Shown here: in pieces, positions 8,728 to 17,100 of the stretch
Layout: each line of letters begins with the position of its first letter
Position numbering within the stretch: position 1 is the first letter of the stretch
DNA from: Pseudonocardia terrae
GTDB lineage: Bacteria > Actinomycetota > Actinomycetes > Mycobacteriales > Pseudonocardiaceae
Length of the DNA stretch: 64,000 nucleotides
Assembly: GCF_021343995.1 (NCBI RefSeq)
Contig: NZ_JAJTTE010000014.1
Coordinates: forward strand, 1 to 64,000
Direction: 5' to 3'
Notes under the pieces: generated by a model
Database searches by the model: none
Seen by the model: the letters and a program-made list of their open reading frames with translations, nothing else
What the model was told of the DNA's origin: nothing
Program-made: the position numbers and the translations under genes

Positions 8728-10113
8728 GTGACGCGCGCGCTCGTCGTCGCGGCCCCGGCGTCGGGGTCCGGGAAGACGACGGTCGCGACCGGCCTGATGG
8801 CGGCGCTGGCCCGGCGCGGGACCGCCGTCGCGCCGTTCAAGATCGGGCCGGACTACATCGACCCCGGCTACCACACCCTTGCCGCCGGGCGGCCCGGCCG
8901 GAACCTCGACCCGGTCCTCGTCGGCGAGCACCGGATCGGGCCGCTGGTCCGGCACGGGGCCGCGAGCTGCGAGATCGCGGTGATCGAGGGCGTCATGGGG
9001 CTGTTCGACGGCCGGGTGGCCGACGGCTACGGCTCCACGGCCCAGGTCGCGGCGATGGTCGGCGCACCCGTGGTGCTCGTCGTGGACTGCCGGGGACAGT
9101 CGCGGTCGGTCGCGGCGTTGTTGCACGGCTTCCGCAGCTTCGACCCGACGCCGCGGAGCGCAGGCGGAGCGCCCACGGGCAGAGCGCGCATCGCCGGGGT
9201 GATCCTCAACCGGGTCGGCTCGGCGCGGCACGAGGAGGTGCTCCGCGCGGCGTGCGACGAGATCGGGCTGCCGGTGCTGGGGGTCCTGCCGCGGCGGGCG
9301 GAGCTGGCCGTGCCCTCGCGGCACCTCGGGCTGGTCACGGCCGTCGAGCACGGTGCCGCGGCGACCGCCGCGGTCGACGCGATGGCGGAGCTGGTCGCCG
9401 AGCACGTGGACCTCGACGCGGTCGTCCGGGTCGCCGAGCCGCTGCCGGCGGGGGCGGTCTGGGACACCGCGGTGGAGCTGGGCGGATACCGCGCCGCGCC
9501 GGGATCACGGACCGCGGTGCTGGGCGGCGCGGCCTTCTCCTTCGGCTACGCCGAGCACGTCGAACTGCTGGCGGCGGCGGGGTCGGAGGTCGTGCTCGTC
9601 GACCCGTTGCGCGACGAGACCCTGCCCGCGGCCGTCGGCGGGCTCGTGCTGCCCGGTGGGTTCCCGGAGGAACACGTCCGCGACCTCGGCGCCAACACCG
9701 GCCTGCTCGCGGCGATCCGGGCGCTCGCGGCGGCGGGGGCGCCGATCCGGGCGGAGTGCGGCGGCCTGCTCTACCTGTGCCGGGAGCTCGACGGCGTCCC
9801 GCTGGTCGGTGCCCTCGATGCCACCGCCGCGATGACCGGCCGGCTCACGCTGGGATATCGCGACGCCGTGGCGCTGAGCGACTCGACCGGCTTCGCGGCG
9901 GGGGAGCGGGTCGGCGGGCACGAGTTCCACCACTGCGCGGTCACCCCGCGGGCCGGCGCGGCCGCGGCCTGGGGGTGGCGGGGCGGGCAGCCGGAGGGGT
10001 TCGTCGCGGGCGGGGTGCACGCCTCGTTCCTGCACACCCACCCGGCCGGCACTCCCGGGTCGGTCGCGCGCTTCCTCGCCGCCCAGATCCCCGCAGCGCG
10101 GGCCGGGCTGTGA
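8728..10113 (+). CDS. cobB: Cobyrinate (hydrogenobyrinate) a,c-diamide synthase CobB/CbiA
   Basis: 461 residues. Glutamine-dependent amidation of the a and c acetate side chains. N-terminal P-loop domain: APASGSGKTTVATGL and FKIGPDYIDPGYHTLAAG; VIEGVMGLFDG is the family motif. C-terminal GATase: nucleophile Cys in IRAECGGLLYLCREL, His pair in GGHEFHHCAVTP, and HTHPAGTPGSVARF near the end. GTG 8728 follows the family A repeat directly with no SD. It overlaps the following GTG by 4 nt. Gene order after CobO suggests the aerobic, late-cobalt route, but route assignment is inference. Confidence 0.95.
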   Translation: MTRALVVAAPASGSGKTTVATGLMAALARRGTAVAPFKIGPDYIDPGYHTLAAGRPGRNLDPVLVGEHRIGPLVRHGAASCEIAVIEGVMGLFDGRVADGYGSTAQVAAMVGAPVVLVVDCRGQSRSVAALLHGFRSFDPTPRSAGGAPTGRARIAGVILNRVGSARHEEVLRAACDEIGLPVLGVLPRRAELAVPSRHLGLVTAVEHGAAATAAVDAMAELVAEHVDLDAVVRVAEPLPAGAVWDTAVELGGYRAAPGSRTAVLGGAAFSFGYAEHVELLAAAGSEVVLVDPLRDETLPAAVGGLVLPGGFPEEHVRDLGANTGLLAAIRALAAAGAPIRAECGGLLYLCRELDGVPLVGALDATAAMTGRLTLGYRDAVALSDSTGFAAGERVGGHEFHHCAVTPRAGAAAAWGWRGGQPEGFVAGGVHASFLHTHPAGTPGSVARFLAAQIPAARAGL

Positions 10114-10520
10114 GCGTCCGGCACGTCGTCGGGATCGGGGCGCGGCGCGGGGTCTCGGCCGAGGCGGTGCGGGCGGCGCTGGCGGTCGTCCGGGACGCGA
10201 TCGGGGCCGGGTCCGAGCTGGTCTACGCCTCGGCCGAGGCCAAGGCGGCCGAGCGGGGCATCCTCGACGCGATCGCGCCCGCCCGGTTGGAGGTGCGGCC
10301 GGCGGCGGCGCTCGCGGCCGTCGCCGTGCCCGGCAGCATGCGCGTCGACGAGGCGGTCGGCACGCCGTCCGTGGCGGAGGCCGCGGCGCTGCTCGTGGCG
10401 GGCGAACAGGGCCGGAAGCCGCGGCTCGTGCTGCCCAAGACGATCGTGGGGGATGTGACGGTCGCCGCCGCCCGCGTCGAGCACACGCCCCTGACCAGCG
10501 GGAACTGCCCATCGGGATAG
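10110..10520 (+). CDS. CobE / CbiG C-terminal-domain cobalamin biosynthesis protein
   Basis: 136 residues, the size of stand-alone CobE. VVGIGARRGVSAEAVRAAL at the start, ELVYASAEAKAAERGILDA, AVAVPGSMRVDEAVGTPSVAEAAALL and LVLPKTIVGDVTVAAARV match the CobE/GbiG_C fold (family GxGxRxG, S..[DE]xKxxE and GxxSVAEAAA signatures). CbiG C-domain relatives help ring contraction or deacylation in corrin synthesis; the exact step of CobE is unclear. The GTG start overlaps the cobB stop (GTGA). Confidence 0.85.
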   Translation: MSVRHVVGIGARRGVSAEAVRAALAVVRDAIGAGSELVYASAEAKAAERGILDAIAPARLEVRPAAALAAVAVPGSMRVDEAVGTPSVAEAAALLVAGEQGRKPRLVLPKTIVGDVTVAAARVEHTPLTSGNCPSG

Positions 10521-10684
10521 GCGTCCCCCGCCCGGGACCGTTCAGCTCGCATCGCCGGCTCGTTATGCTTCCGCGGTCGGCGTCAGGGAACCCCGGACCA
10601 CACCGGGCGCGTCCCGCCACCCTCTCTCCGGGCCCGCCGGCCCACGACCAGCCCGCCGGGCCATCCGCGGAAGGACACCTGCAC

Positions 10685-11896
10685 GTGACCCAGCACGACC
10701 AGTACCTCGTCGGCCTCGAGCTCGCCGGCCGCAAGGTGGTCGTCGTCGGGGGAGGCCAGGTCGCGCAGCGCCGGGTCTCCCGGCTGATCGCGTCGGGGGC
10801 GCTCGTCGAGGTGGTCTCACCCGAGGTGACCCCGGCCGTCGAGGGCATGGCCTCGGCGCGGGAGATCACCTGGACCGCCCGCCGGTACGCCGACGGCGAT
10901 CTCGACGGCGCCTGGTACGCCATCGCCTGCACCGACGACGCCGAGGTCAACGCGGCCGTCGGCGCCGAGGCCGAGCGCCGCCGGGTGTTCTGCGTCCGGG
11001 CCGACGACGGCCGCCTCGGCACCGCCGTCACCCCCGCCACGGGCGAGTACGACGGCCTGACCGTCGGCGTCCTCGCCGAGGGCGCGCACCGCCGCTCGGC
11101 CGCCGTCCGGACCGCCCTGGTCGAGGCCCTGCAGGCCGGCGTGGTGGCCGACTCCGCCGAGCCCGTGCTCCCGGGCGTCGCGCTCGTCGGCGGCGGACCC
11201 GGGGACCCCGAGCTGATCACGGTCCGCGGGCGCCGACTGCTCTCCCGGGCGGACGTGGTGGTCGCCGACCGCCTCGGCCCGCGGGACCTGATCGAGGAGT
11301 TGGGCCCGCACGTCGAGGTCATCGACGCCTCCAAGATCCCCTACGGCCGCGCGATGGCCCAGCAGCGCATCAACGAGCTGCTGGTCGAGCACGCGAAGGC
11401 CGGGAAGTTCGTGGTGCGGCTCAAGGGCGGCGACCCGTTCGTCTACGGGCGCGGGTTCGAGGAGGTCCAGGCCTGCACGGCCGCCGGGGTCCCGGTCACC
11501 GTCGTCCCGGGCATCACCAGCGCCTTCGCCGCGCCGGCTGTCGCGGGGATCCCGGTCAGCCACCGCGGGGTCGCGCACGAGATCGTCGTCGTGTCGGGGC
11601 ACGTCGCGCCGGACGACCCGCGCAGCCTCGTCGACTGGCAGGCGCTCGGCCGCATGCGCGGCACGATCGTGCTGATGATGGCCGTCGAGCGGATCGCGCA
11701 GTTCGCCGCCGCGCTGATCGAGTACGGCCGACCCGCCGACACCCCGGTCGGCGTGATCCAGGACGGCACCACCCGCATCCAGCGCACCCTGCACGCCACC
11801 CTCGGCACGGTCGCGGTGCAGATCAAGGAGCAGGAGATCAGCCCGCCGGCGATCATCGTGATCGGGCCGGTCGCGGGGCTCTCGGCGGACGGGTGA
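10685..11896 (+). CDS. Bifunctional precorrin-2 dehydrogenase / uroporphyrinogen-III C-methyltransferase
   Basis: 403 residues. The N-terminal Rossmann domain (LAGRKVVVVGGGQVAQRRVS) resembles the NAD-dependent precorrin-2 dehydrogenase/ferrochelatase part of CysG. From about residue 160 a SUMT methylase follows: VALVGGGPGDPELITVRGRR, VVRLKGGDPFVYGRG, VVPGITSAFAAPAVAGIPVS. It methylates uroporphyrinogen III to precorrin-2, the branch point to siroheme and cobalamin. GTG 10685 has a weak upstream GGAAGGACA site. The stop overlaps the next gene by 4 nt. The dehydrogenase part could divert precorrin-2 to siroheme, so this may be a CysG-type housekeeping enzyme within the cobalamin cluster. Confidence 0.92.
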   Translation: MTQHDQYLVGLELAGRKVVVVGGGQVAQRRVSRLIASGALVEVVSPEVTPAVEGMASAREITWTARRYADGDLDGAWYAIACTDDAEVNAAVGAEAERRRVFCVRADDGRLGTAVTPATGEYDGLTVGVLAEGAHRRSAAVRTALVEALQAGVVADSAEPVLPGVALVGGGPGDPELITVRGRRLLSRADVVVADRLGPRDLIEELGPHVEVIDASKIPYGRAMAQQRINELLVEHAKAGKFVVRLKGGDPFVYGRGFEEVQACTAAGVPVTVVPGITSAFAAPAVAGIPVSHRGVAHEIVVVSGHVAPDDPRSLVDWQALGRMRGTIVLMMAVERIAQFAAALIEYGRPADTPVGVIQDGTTRIQRTLHATLGTVAVQIKEQEISPPAIIVIGPVAGLSADG

Positions 11897-12477
11897 GCAC
11901 CGGGCCGGTGCTGCACCTGGTCCGGCACGGCGAGAGCACGTGGAACGCCGCCGGGCTGCTGCAGGGCCGCACCGCGCACGTCGGGCTGACGGCGCGGGGC
12001 CGGGCGCAGGCACGGGCCGCGGCGCAGGCGCTGCGGATCGCCGCGGACGCGCTGGTCCTCACCAGCCCGCAGCGTCGTGCGGCGGAGACGGCCGCGGTGG
12101 TCGGCCGGGTCCTCGGCCTGCCGGTGCTCGAGTGCTCCGGCCTGTGTGAACAGTCCCACGGCGAGTGGGAGGGCCGCCCGGCCGCGGAGTGCGCGGCGGC
12201 ACTGGCCGGCGCGGACCCGGACTGGGCGCCGCCGGGCGGGGAGACGGGCCGCGAGTTGCACGCCCGCGCACAGCGGGTGCTCGCCGCCCTGCCCGGGGCC
12301 GCGTCGATCGTGCTGGTCACCCACGGCGAGACGCTGCGGGCCCTGGTCGCGGCGGGGTGCGGGCTGGGCGTGGAGGACACGCCGAGAGAGGTCCCGCCCA
12401 ACGGCACGGTCGTGGACCTGTGCCCGGTGGGGCCGGGGAGATGGGAGCGGGCGGAGGAGCTCGCTCAGCACCGCTGA
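11893..12477 (+). CDS. Histidine phosphatase family protein (possible alpha-ribazole phosphatase)
   Basis: 194 residues. Phosphoglycerate-mutase-like fold: phospho-acceptor His in HLVRHGESTWN, TSPQRRAAETA, acid Glu in EQSHGEWEGR, and second His in VLVTHGETLRALV. Position as the last gene of the cobalamin string, with a GTGA overlap to the SUMT gene, suggests CobC-type dephosphorylation of alpha-ribazole phosphate or adenosylcobalamin phosphate. The family is broad, so the substrate is inferred from context only. Confidence 0.85.
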   Translation: MSTGPVLHLVRHGESTWNAAGLLQGRTAHVGLTARGRAQARAAAQALRIAADALVLTSPQRRAAETAAVVGRVLGLPVLECSGLCEQSHGEWEGRPAAECAAALAGADPDWAPPGGETGRELHARAQRVLAALPGAASIVLVTHGETLRALVAAGCGLGVEDTPREVPPNGTVVDLCPVGPGRWERAEELAQHR

Positions 12478-12489
12478 GAGAGATCGTGG

Positions 12490-12562
12490 AGCGGACGACG
12501 GGACTCGAACCCGCGACCCTCACCTTGGCAAGGTGATGCGCTACCAGCTGCGCTACGTCCGC
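12490..12562 (-). tRNA. tRNA-Gly(GCC)
   Basis: The reverse complement folds as a complete cloverleaf: acceptor GCGGACG/CGTCCGC with discriminator T, D-arm AGCGCAGCTGGTAGCGC, anticodon stem TCACC/GGTGA with loop TTGCCAA (anticodon GCC), and T-arm GCGGGTTCGAGTCCCGT. CCA is not encoded. It lies antisense to, and between, the phosphatase gene and the cobalamin riboswitch. Confidence 0.97.
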
Positions 12563-12756
12563 ATCGGCACCCGGTGACCGGGGCCCCGCCGGGCTGTCCG
12601 CCCGACACCGAGAACAGTACCCCACCCGTCGACCGGCCTCCGACCAGGGGGTGATCACCCAGCGCGACGGGGTCGTGCGGTATGGGGCCTCACCGGTCGA
12701 CGGGGTGTGACGCCCGGCCGCTTGCTTCTGCGGCCGCGGCGTGGTGTCGTCGTGGC

Positions 12757-12906
12757 CGACGGCAGTGGAGGAAACCGGTGTGAGTCCGGTGCGGTCCCGC
12801 CACTGTGACCGGGGAGCGCGTCCCCGCCCGATGGCCACTGCCCCGCCGGGGCGGGAAGGCCGGGAGGCGCGCCGCGATCCGGGAGCCAGGACACTCGCCG
12901 CCGTCG
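12757..12906 (+). promoter_or_regulatory. Cobalamin (B12) riboswitch
   Basis: Conserved core elements appear in order: GGAGGAAACCGGTGTGAGTC, GTCCCGCCACTGTGACC and, near the 3' side, GGGAGCCAGGACAC (the B12 box). Pairing arms CGACGGC (12757-12763) and GCCGTCG (12900-12906) can close P1. In known cases binding of adenosylcobalamin lowers expression of the downstream gene. The next gene's SD (GAGGAGG, 12939-12945) overlaps a palindrome CCTCGAGG (12935-12942), so control of translation is plausible. Confidence 0.93.
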
Positions 12907-12950
12907 ATGTGGTTCCGACGATGAGGGCGCGGACCCTCGAGGAGGCCTGG

Positions 12951-13340
12951 ATGACCGGCGACGGTCGCGCCACCGCTGCGCACACCCCCACCGTGACCGT
13001 GCTCGGTGCCGGCGGGGGTGACCCCGAGACGGTCGAGGGCGCCGACCTGCTCGCCGCCGCCGACGCCGTCCTCACCACCCCCGACGTCGAGTCGACGGTC
13101 CTGTTCTACGCCGAGGCCTGGCGCGTCGAACGCCTGCCGGACCTGGCCGGGGCGGCCGCCGCCGTCGCCGACGCGATCGGTCTCGGGGCTCGACGCGTGG
13201 TGCTCGCCGTGTCCGGGGACCCCGCGACGAACCCCGGATGCCGCGCGCTGCTCGACGGGCTGCGGGTGGCCGGGATCGAGGCGGTCGCGCGGCAGGGCGT
13301 CTCGCTCGTCCCGCCGAGACTGAGCCCGATGCCCTGGTGA
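12951..13340 (+). CDS. Short tetrapyrrole-methylase-like protein (N-terminal half only)
   Basis: 129 residues, against about 230-260 for a full SAM-dependent tetrapyrrole methylase. TVTVLGAGGGDPETVEGADL mirrors the N-terminal GxGPGDPxLLT signature and VVLAVSGDPATNPGCRALLD mirrors the SGDPxxYG region; it ends soon after the position of the 'PGVS' loop (ARQGVSLVPP). The second alpha/beta domain that completes the SAM pocket is absent. Start ATG 12951 has an ideal SD (GAGGAGG, 5-nt spacing); an in-frame ATG at 12921 lacks one. It is the first gene after the B12 riboswitch and overlaps the next gene by 4 nt. Catalysis is doubtful; the assignment itself is by pattern only. Confidence 0.65.
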   Translation: MTGDGRATAAHTPTVTVLGAGGGDPETVEGADLLAAADAVLTTPDVESTVLFYAEAWRVERLPDLAGAAAAVADAIGLGARRVVLAVSGDPATNPGCRALLDGLRVAGIEAVARQGVSLVPPRLSPMPW

Positions 13341-15100
13341 ACGGTGCGAACGGCGTGAACGGAGCCGACACGGCGAGCGGGGCGGACGGTTTCTACGAGG
13401 TCGTGCACGGCCGCCGGGACGTCCGGACGGGCTTCCTGCCCGACGAGCCCGTCGACGACGCCGCGCTGCGCCGCGTCCTCGAGGCCGCGCACGCCGCGCC
13501 GAGCGTGGGGTTCTCCCAGCCCTGGGACTTCGTCGTGGTGCGGGACCGGGCGACCCGCGAGCGCGTGGCCGCGCTCGTCGCGGCGCAGCGGGCGGCGTTC
13601 GCCGCGTCCCTGCCGCGCGCCCGGGCGGCGGCGTTCGGCGCGCTCAAGGTGGAGGCGGTGCTCGACACCCCGGTCAACGTCGTCGTCACCTCGGACCCCA
13701 CCCGTGGCGGCCGGCACGTCCTCGGCCGGTACGGCCGCCCCGAGATGGCCGCGCACTCCACCGCGTCGGCGGTGCAGAACCTGTGGCTGGCCGCCCGCGC
13801 CGAGGGCCTCGGCGTCGGCTGGGTCAGCTTCTTCGACGACGCCGGACTGCGCGCCCTCGCCGACCTGCTCGGGCTGCCCGCGCACGTCGAGGTGGTGGCG
13901 TACCTGTGCGTCGGGCACGTGCGGGAGTTCGCACCGGAACCGGAGCTGGCGAGCGCGGGCTGGGCCCGCCGCCGCCCGCTGCGGTGGGCGGTGCACCAGG
14001 AGCGGTACGGAGACCGGGCGCTGCCCGGGGAGGTGGCCATGACCCTGCTCGACGAGACCGTGGCCGCGATCCGGCCCGCCGAGGCCGCCGCCGAGGCGGA
14101 GGCCCGGGACCGGCTCGACCGGATGACCAAGCCGCGCGGCTCGCTCGGCCGGGTCGAGGACCTCGCGGTGCGGCTGGCCGGGATCGCGGGGCAGTGCCCG
14201 CCGCCGGTGCCCGAGCCCGCGGCCGTCGCGGTGTTCGCCGGCGACCACGGCGTCCACGCCCAGGGCGTGACCCCGTGGCCGCAGGAGGTCACGGCCCAGA
14301 TGGTCGGGAACTTCCTGGCCGGCGGAGCAGTGGTCAACGCGTTCGCCCGCCAGCTCGGCGCCGAGGTCCAGGTGGTCGACGTCGGCGTCGCGGCCCCGCT
14401 CGACCCCGTGCCGGGGCTGCTCCCGCGCCGGGTCGCGGCGGGCACCGCGGACATGACGGCCGGTCCGGCGCTGACCCGGGACCAGGCCCGTCGGGCGGTC
14501 GAGGCAGGCATCGAGGTGGCCCGGGACCTGGTCGCAGCCGGCAACCGCTGTCTGGTCACGGGCGACATGGGCATCGCCAACACGACCGCCGCCGCCGCGC
14601 TGATCTGCGCCGTCACCGGGGCGGACCCGGCCGAGGCCACCGGGCGCGGCACGGGGATCGACGACGAGACGCTCGTCCGCAAGACGGACGTCGTCCGGCA
14701 GGCGCTGGCCCTGCACTCCCCGGAACCGGCCGACGGGCTCGGCCTGCTCGCCGCGTTCGGCGGGCTCGAGCACGCCGGCATCGCCGGGTTCGTCCTCGGC
14801 GCCGCCGCGCTGCGCGTCCCGGTGCTGCTCGACGGCGTCAACGCGGGTGCCGCCGCGCTCGTCGCCTCGGTCCTGGCTCCCGACGCGGTGGCCGCCTGCG
14901 TGGCCGGGCACTGCTCCGCGGAGCCGGGGCACCGGATCGCGATGGCGCACCTCGGCCTGGAGCCGCTGCTCGACCTCGGGATGCGGTTGGGGGAGGGCAC
15001 GGGCGCGCTGCTCTCCCTGCCGGTGGTGCAGGGGGCGGCGCGAGCGCTCGCCGACGTCGCCACCTTCGACGCCGCGGGAGTGGCGGACAAGGACGCGTGA
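13337..15100 (+). CDS. BluB-CobT fusion: DMB synthase / nicotinate-nucleotide-DMB phosphoribosyltransferase
   Basis: 587 residues in one uninterrupted frame. Residues about 15-225 are BluB: HGRRDVRTGFLP, AAPSVGFSQPWDFVVV, GRPEMAAHSTASAVQNLWLA and GVGWVSFFD; BluB destroys FMNH2 with O2 to make 5,6-dimethylbenzimidazole. Residues about 235-587 are CobT: MTKPRGSLGRVEDLA, VFAGDHGVHAQGVTPWPQ, GDMGIANTTAAAAL, GRGTGIDDE and LGEGTGALL with the catalytic-type Glu; CobT turns the base into alpha-ribazole phosphate. The GTG start overlaps the preceding gene (GTGA) under the B12 riboswitch. An in-frame ATG at 14039 with its own SD could also give free CobT. Confidence 0.93.
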   Translation: MNGANGVNGADTASGADGFYEVVHGRRDVRTGFLPDEPVDDAALRRVLEAAHAAPSVGFSQPWDFVVVRDRATRERVAALVAAQRAAFAASLPRARAAAFGALKVEAVLDTPVNVVVTSDPTRGGRHVLGRYGRPEMAAHSTASAVQNLWLAARAEGLGVGWVSFFDDAGLRALADLLGLPAHVEVVAYLCVGHVREFAPEPELASAGWARRRPLRWAVHQERYGDRALPGEVAMTLLDETVAAIRPAEAAAEAEARDRLDRMTKPRGSLGRVEDLAVRLAGIAGQCPPPVPEPAAVAVFAGDHGVHAQGVTPWPQEVTAQMVGNFLAGGAVVNAFARQLGAEVQVVDVGVAAPLDPVPGLLPRRVAAGTADMTAGPALTRDQARRAVEAGIEVARDLVAAGNRCLVTGDMGIANTTAAAALICAVTGADPAEATGRGTGIDDETLVRKTDVVRQALALHSPEPADGLGLLAAFGGLEHAGIAGFVLGAAALRVPVLLDGVNAGAAALVASVLAPDAVAACVAGHCSAEPGHRIAMAHLGLEPLLDLGMRLGEGTGALLSLPVVQGAARALADVATFDAAGVADKDA

Positions 15101-15104
15101 GAGA

Positions 15105-15128
15105 ACGCGTTATGGAACCATGACGCGA
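15105..15128. repeat. Family B intergenic repeat (single copy)
   Basis: CGCGTTATGGAACCATGACG and flanks lie in the 49-bp gap between the convergent cobT-fusion and dinB genes. The core TTATGG-AA-CCATgA is a near-perfect inverted repeat. Related copies are at 30473-30538 and 51424-51530. Confidence 0.8.
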
Positions 15129-15149
15129 TTCTCCAGCGCGCTCTCGCGG

Positions 15150-16574
15150 TCAGTGCGCCGGTGAGGGCAGGCGCCAGCTCTCGACCGGGTCGGCGAAGGA
15201 GAGGGCCGGGTCGTCCGCGTCGAACGTGCGTGCCGGACCGGGCCCGGTCGCCCGCGTCTCGAAACGGACCGTGACCCGGCCGTGCCCCGCGCCCTGCACC
15301 CAGCCGTGCCCGTGCTCGGTGTGGGCGACGTCGTCGCCCGCCCGCCAGGGGCTGGCCGGGTCGCGCGGCCCGTGCCGGCCGCCCGGGCGCGGCCCGAACT
15401 CGGTGCCGGGCTCCGGGTGGGCCTCCTCGGCGGTCTCGACGGTGAGCACCGTGTCCGGTTCGACGGCCGCCGACGGCTCGGCGAGCGGGGCCGTGGTCCA
15501 ACCCGACTCCGACGGGACCGCCTCGAACAGCGCGGGCGGGGGGCTCTCGGACAGCCCCGACAGCGACACCCCGACCAGCCGCACCCCGCCCTCCGGCACC
15601 GCGGTGCGGGCCAGGCGCTGCGCGACCGCCGTGAGCGTGGCGAGGTCGGTGGAGGCGAAGGCGGTGGTCTCGGAGCGCGTGTGCGTCTGGAAGTCCGCGT
15701 TGCGGGCCTTCACCGTGACGGTGCGCGCCGCCCGGCCGTCGACGACGAGCCGCCGGTGGGCCGCCGCCGTCATGCGCCCGACCTCGCGCAGCACGTCGTC
15801 CATCGCGGTGAGGTCGTGCTCGAACGTGGTCTCGGCGGAGATCTGCTTGGCGGCGCCGCGCGGCGCGACCGGCCGCTCGTCGATGCCGCGGGCGAGCCGG
15901 TGGAGCTCGGTGCCGACCGCGGAGCCGAGGACCCCGGCGACCTCGCGGGCGTCCATCGCGGCGAGGGCACCGATCGTCTCGATCCCGACCTTGCGCAGCG
16001 CCGCCTCGGCCACCGGGCCCACGCCCCACAGCGATCGCACCGGCAGCGGGTCGAGCACCTCCCGCTCGACCTCGGGCGCGACGACCTTCAGCCCGTCCGG
16101 CTTCGCCAGCTCCGAGGCGATCTTCGCCACCTGCTTGCCCGACCCCGCCCCGACCGACGCGGGCAGCCCGGTCCGCGCCCGCACCTCGGCCCGCAGCGCG
16201 ACGCAGAACTCCTCGACCTCGGCGGCGGTCGCACCGGCGAGCGCGGGCGGCTCGAGGAACGCCTCGTCGACGGACACGGGTTCGAGCACCGGCGCGGCCT
16301 CCCGCAGGACGGCCATGACCTCCTCGGAGATCACCTTGTAGAGCGGGAACCGCGTCGGCAGGACGGTCGCGTGCGGGCACCGACGGCGCGCCTGGCCCAT
16401 CGGCATCGCCGACCGCGCGCCGAACACCCGCGCCTGGTAGCTGGCCCCCGCCACGACGCCGCGCCCGCCCGTGCCGCCGACCAGGACCGGGCGGTCCGCC
16501 AGGGTCGGCCGGGTGAGCTGCTCGACCGACGCGAAGAACGCATCCATGTCGAGATGCAGGACCCACCGACTCAC
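15150..16574 (-). CDS. dinB: DNA polymerase IV (Y-family)
   Basis: 474 residues. Translesion polymerase: palm motif HLDMDAFFASVEQ at the N-terminus with the first metal Asp, second acidic pair in PVSVDEAFLEP, and helix-hairpin-helix region PVRSLWGVGPVAEAALRKVG. Little-finger domain about residues 240-345. Beyond about residue 400 there is an extra C-terminal segment (RAGDDVAHTEHGHGWVQGAG and following) resembling a small barrel-like module present in some actinobacterial DinB proteins. GTG 16574 has no SD but CACAAT at 16581-16586 (minus strand) lies 6 nt before it. Convergent with the cobalamin operon. Confidence 0.93.
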   Translation of the reverse strand: MSRWVLHLDMDAFFASVEQLTRPTLADRPVLVGGTGGRGVVAGASYQARVFGARSAMPMGQARRRCPHATVLPTRFPLYKVISEEVMAVLREAAPVLEPVSVDEAFLEPPALAGATAAEVEEFCVALRAEVRARTGLPASVGAGSGKQVAKIASELAKPDGLKVVAPEVEREVLDPLPVRSLWGVGPVAEAALRKVGIETIGALAAMDAREVAGVLGSAVGTELHRLARGIDERPVAPRGAAKQISAETTFEHDLTAMDDVLREVGRMTAAAHRRLVVDGRAARTVTVKARNADFQTHTRSETTAFASTDLATLTAVAQRLARTAVPEGGVRLVGVSLSGLSESPPPALFEAVPSESGWTTAPLAEPSAAVEPDTVLTVETAEEAHPEPGTEFGPRPGGRHGPRDPASPWRAGDDVAHTEHGHGWVQGAGHGRVTVRFETRATGPGPARTFDADDPALSFADPVESWRLPSPAH

Positions 16575-16612
16575 CCCGCCATTGTGACGGTCGGGTCCGA
16601 CAGGCTCCGGCG

Positions 16613-16731
16613 GCGCGTCGGTCAGGGCCCGCGTCGGTAGGGCCCGCGTCGGCCAGGGCTGCGTCGCTCAGTGTGCGCGTCAAGCAGGGTCCGCCCGTGT
16701 CTGCCAGGCCCGCGTCGACGGGGCGGGTCGC
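16613..16731. repeat. Degenerate GGGCCCGCGTCGG repeats
   Basis: About six imperfect copies of a GTCAGGGCCCGCGTCGG-like unit (for example 16618-16632, 16636-16649, 16650-16666, 16708-16722) fill most of the gap between dinB and the AraC-type gene. The last copies contain GTCGCTCAG, which includes the stop of the minus-strand AraC-type gene. Nothing else is seen in this stretch apart from the dinB -10 element. Confidence 0.6.
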
Positions 16732-17100
16732 TCAGACCGGCCCGCGGACCTCGCCCGGCGGGATCCCGCGCTCCCGGGTGAACACGGCGACGAACGAGAA
16801 GGGGTCCGCGTACCCGATACGGCGGGCCACCGCGGCGACGGTGGCCGAGGGCTCGGCGAGGTACTCCTCGGCCAACGCCATCCGGCGCCGGCGGAGGTAG
16901 GCCAGCGGAGCCGCGCCCACCACGTCGCGGAACCGGAGGGCGAACGCGGTCGGGGCGACCCCCGCCTGGGCCGCGAGCTCCGCGACCGTCCAGGGGCGCG
17001 CCGGGTCGGCGTCGATCGCCAGCAGCGCCGGCCCGACGAGCGGGTCGGCCGAGGCCGGCGGCCCGCCGACCGCGCGGATCCCGTGGGGCGGCGCCGTCAT
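16732..17100 (-). CDS. AraC-type helix-turn-helix protein (DNA-binding domain only)
   Basis: 122 residues, mostly the two-HTH AraC domain: WTVAELAAQAGVAPTAFALR, FRDVVGAAPLAYLRRRRMAL, then SATVAAVARRIGYADPFSF and VFTRERGIPPGEVRG. No effector or cupin domain is present, so it is a short regulator of SoxS/MarA size or a truncated gene. ATG 17100 has TACCCT at 17107-17112 (minus strand) 6 nt upstream and no SD. No target is evident. Confidence 0.85.
   Translation of the reverse strand: MTAPPHGIRAVGGPPASADPLVGPALLAIDADPARPWTVAELAAQAGVAPTAFALRFRDVVGAAPLAYLRRRRMALAEEYLAEPSATVAAVARRIGYADPFSFVAVFTRERGIPPGEVRGPV

Noticed and set aside
12921..12950. ATG 12921 as the start of the half-methylase
   Set aside because: No ribosome site before it, whereas ATG 12951 has GAGGAGG at ideal spacing; the extra ten residues are not needed for the fold.
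13393..16683. A 1096-codon minus-strand frame across dinB and the BluB-CobT fusion
   Set aside because: It is out of frame with dinB and antisense to the fusion; composition is Ala/Arg/Ser shadow. The real genes have full sets of family motifs.
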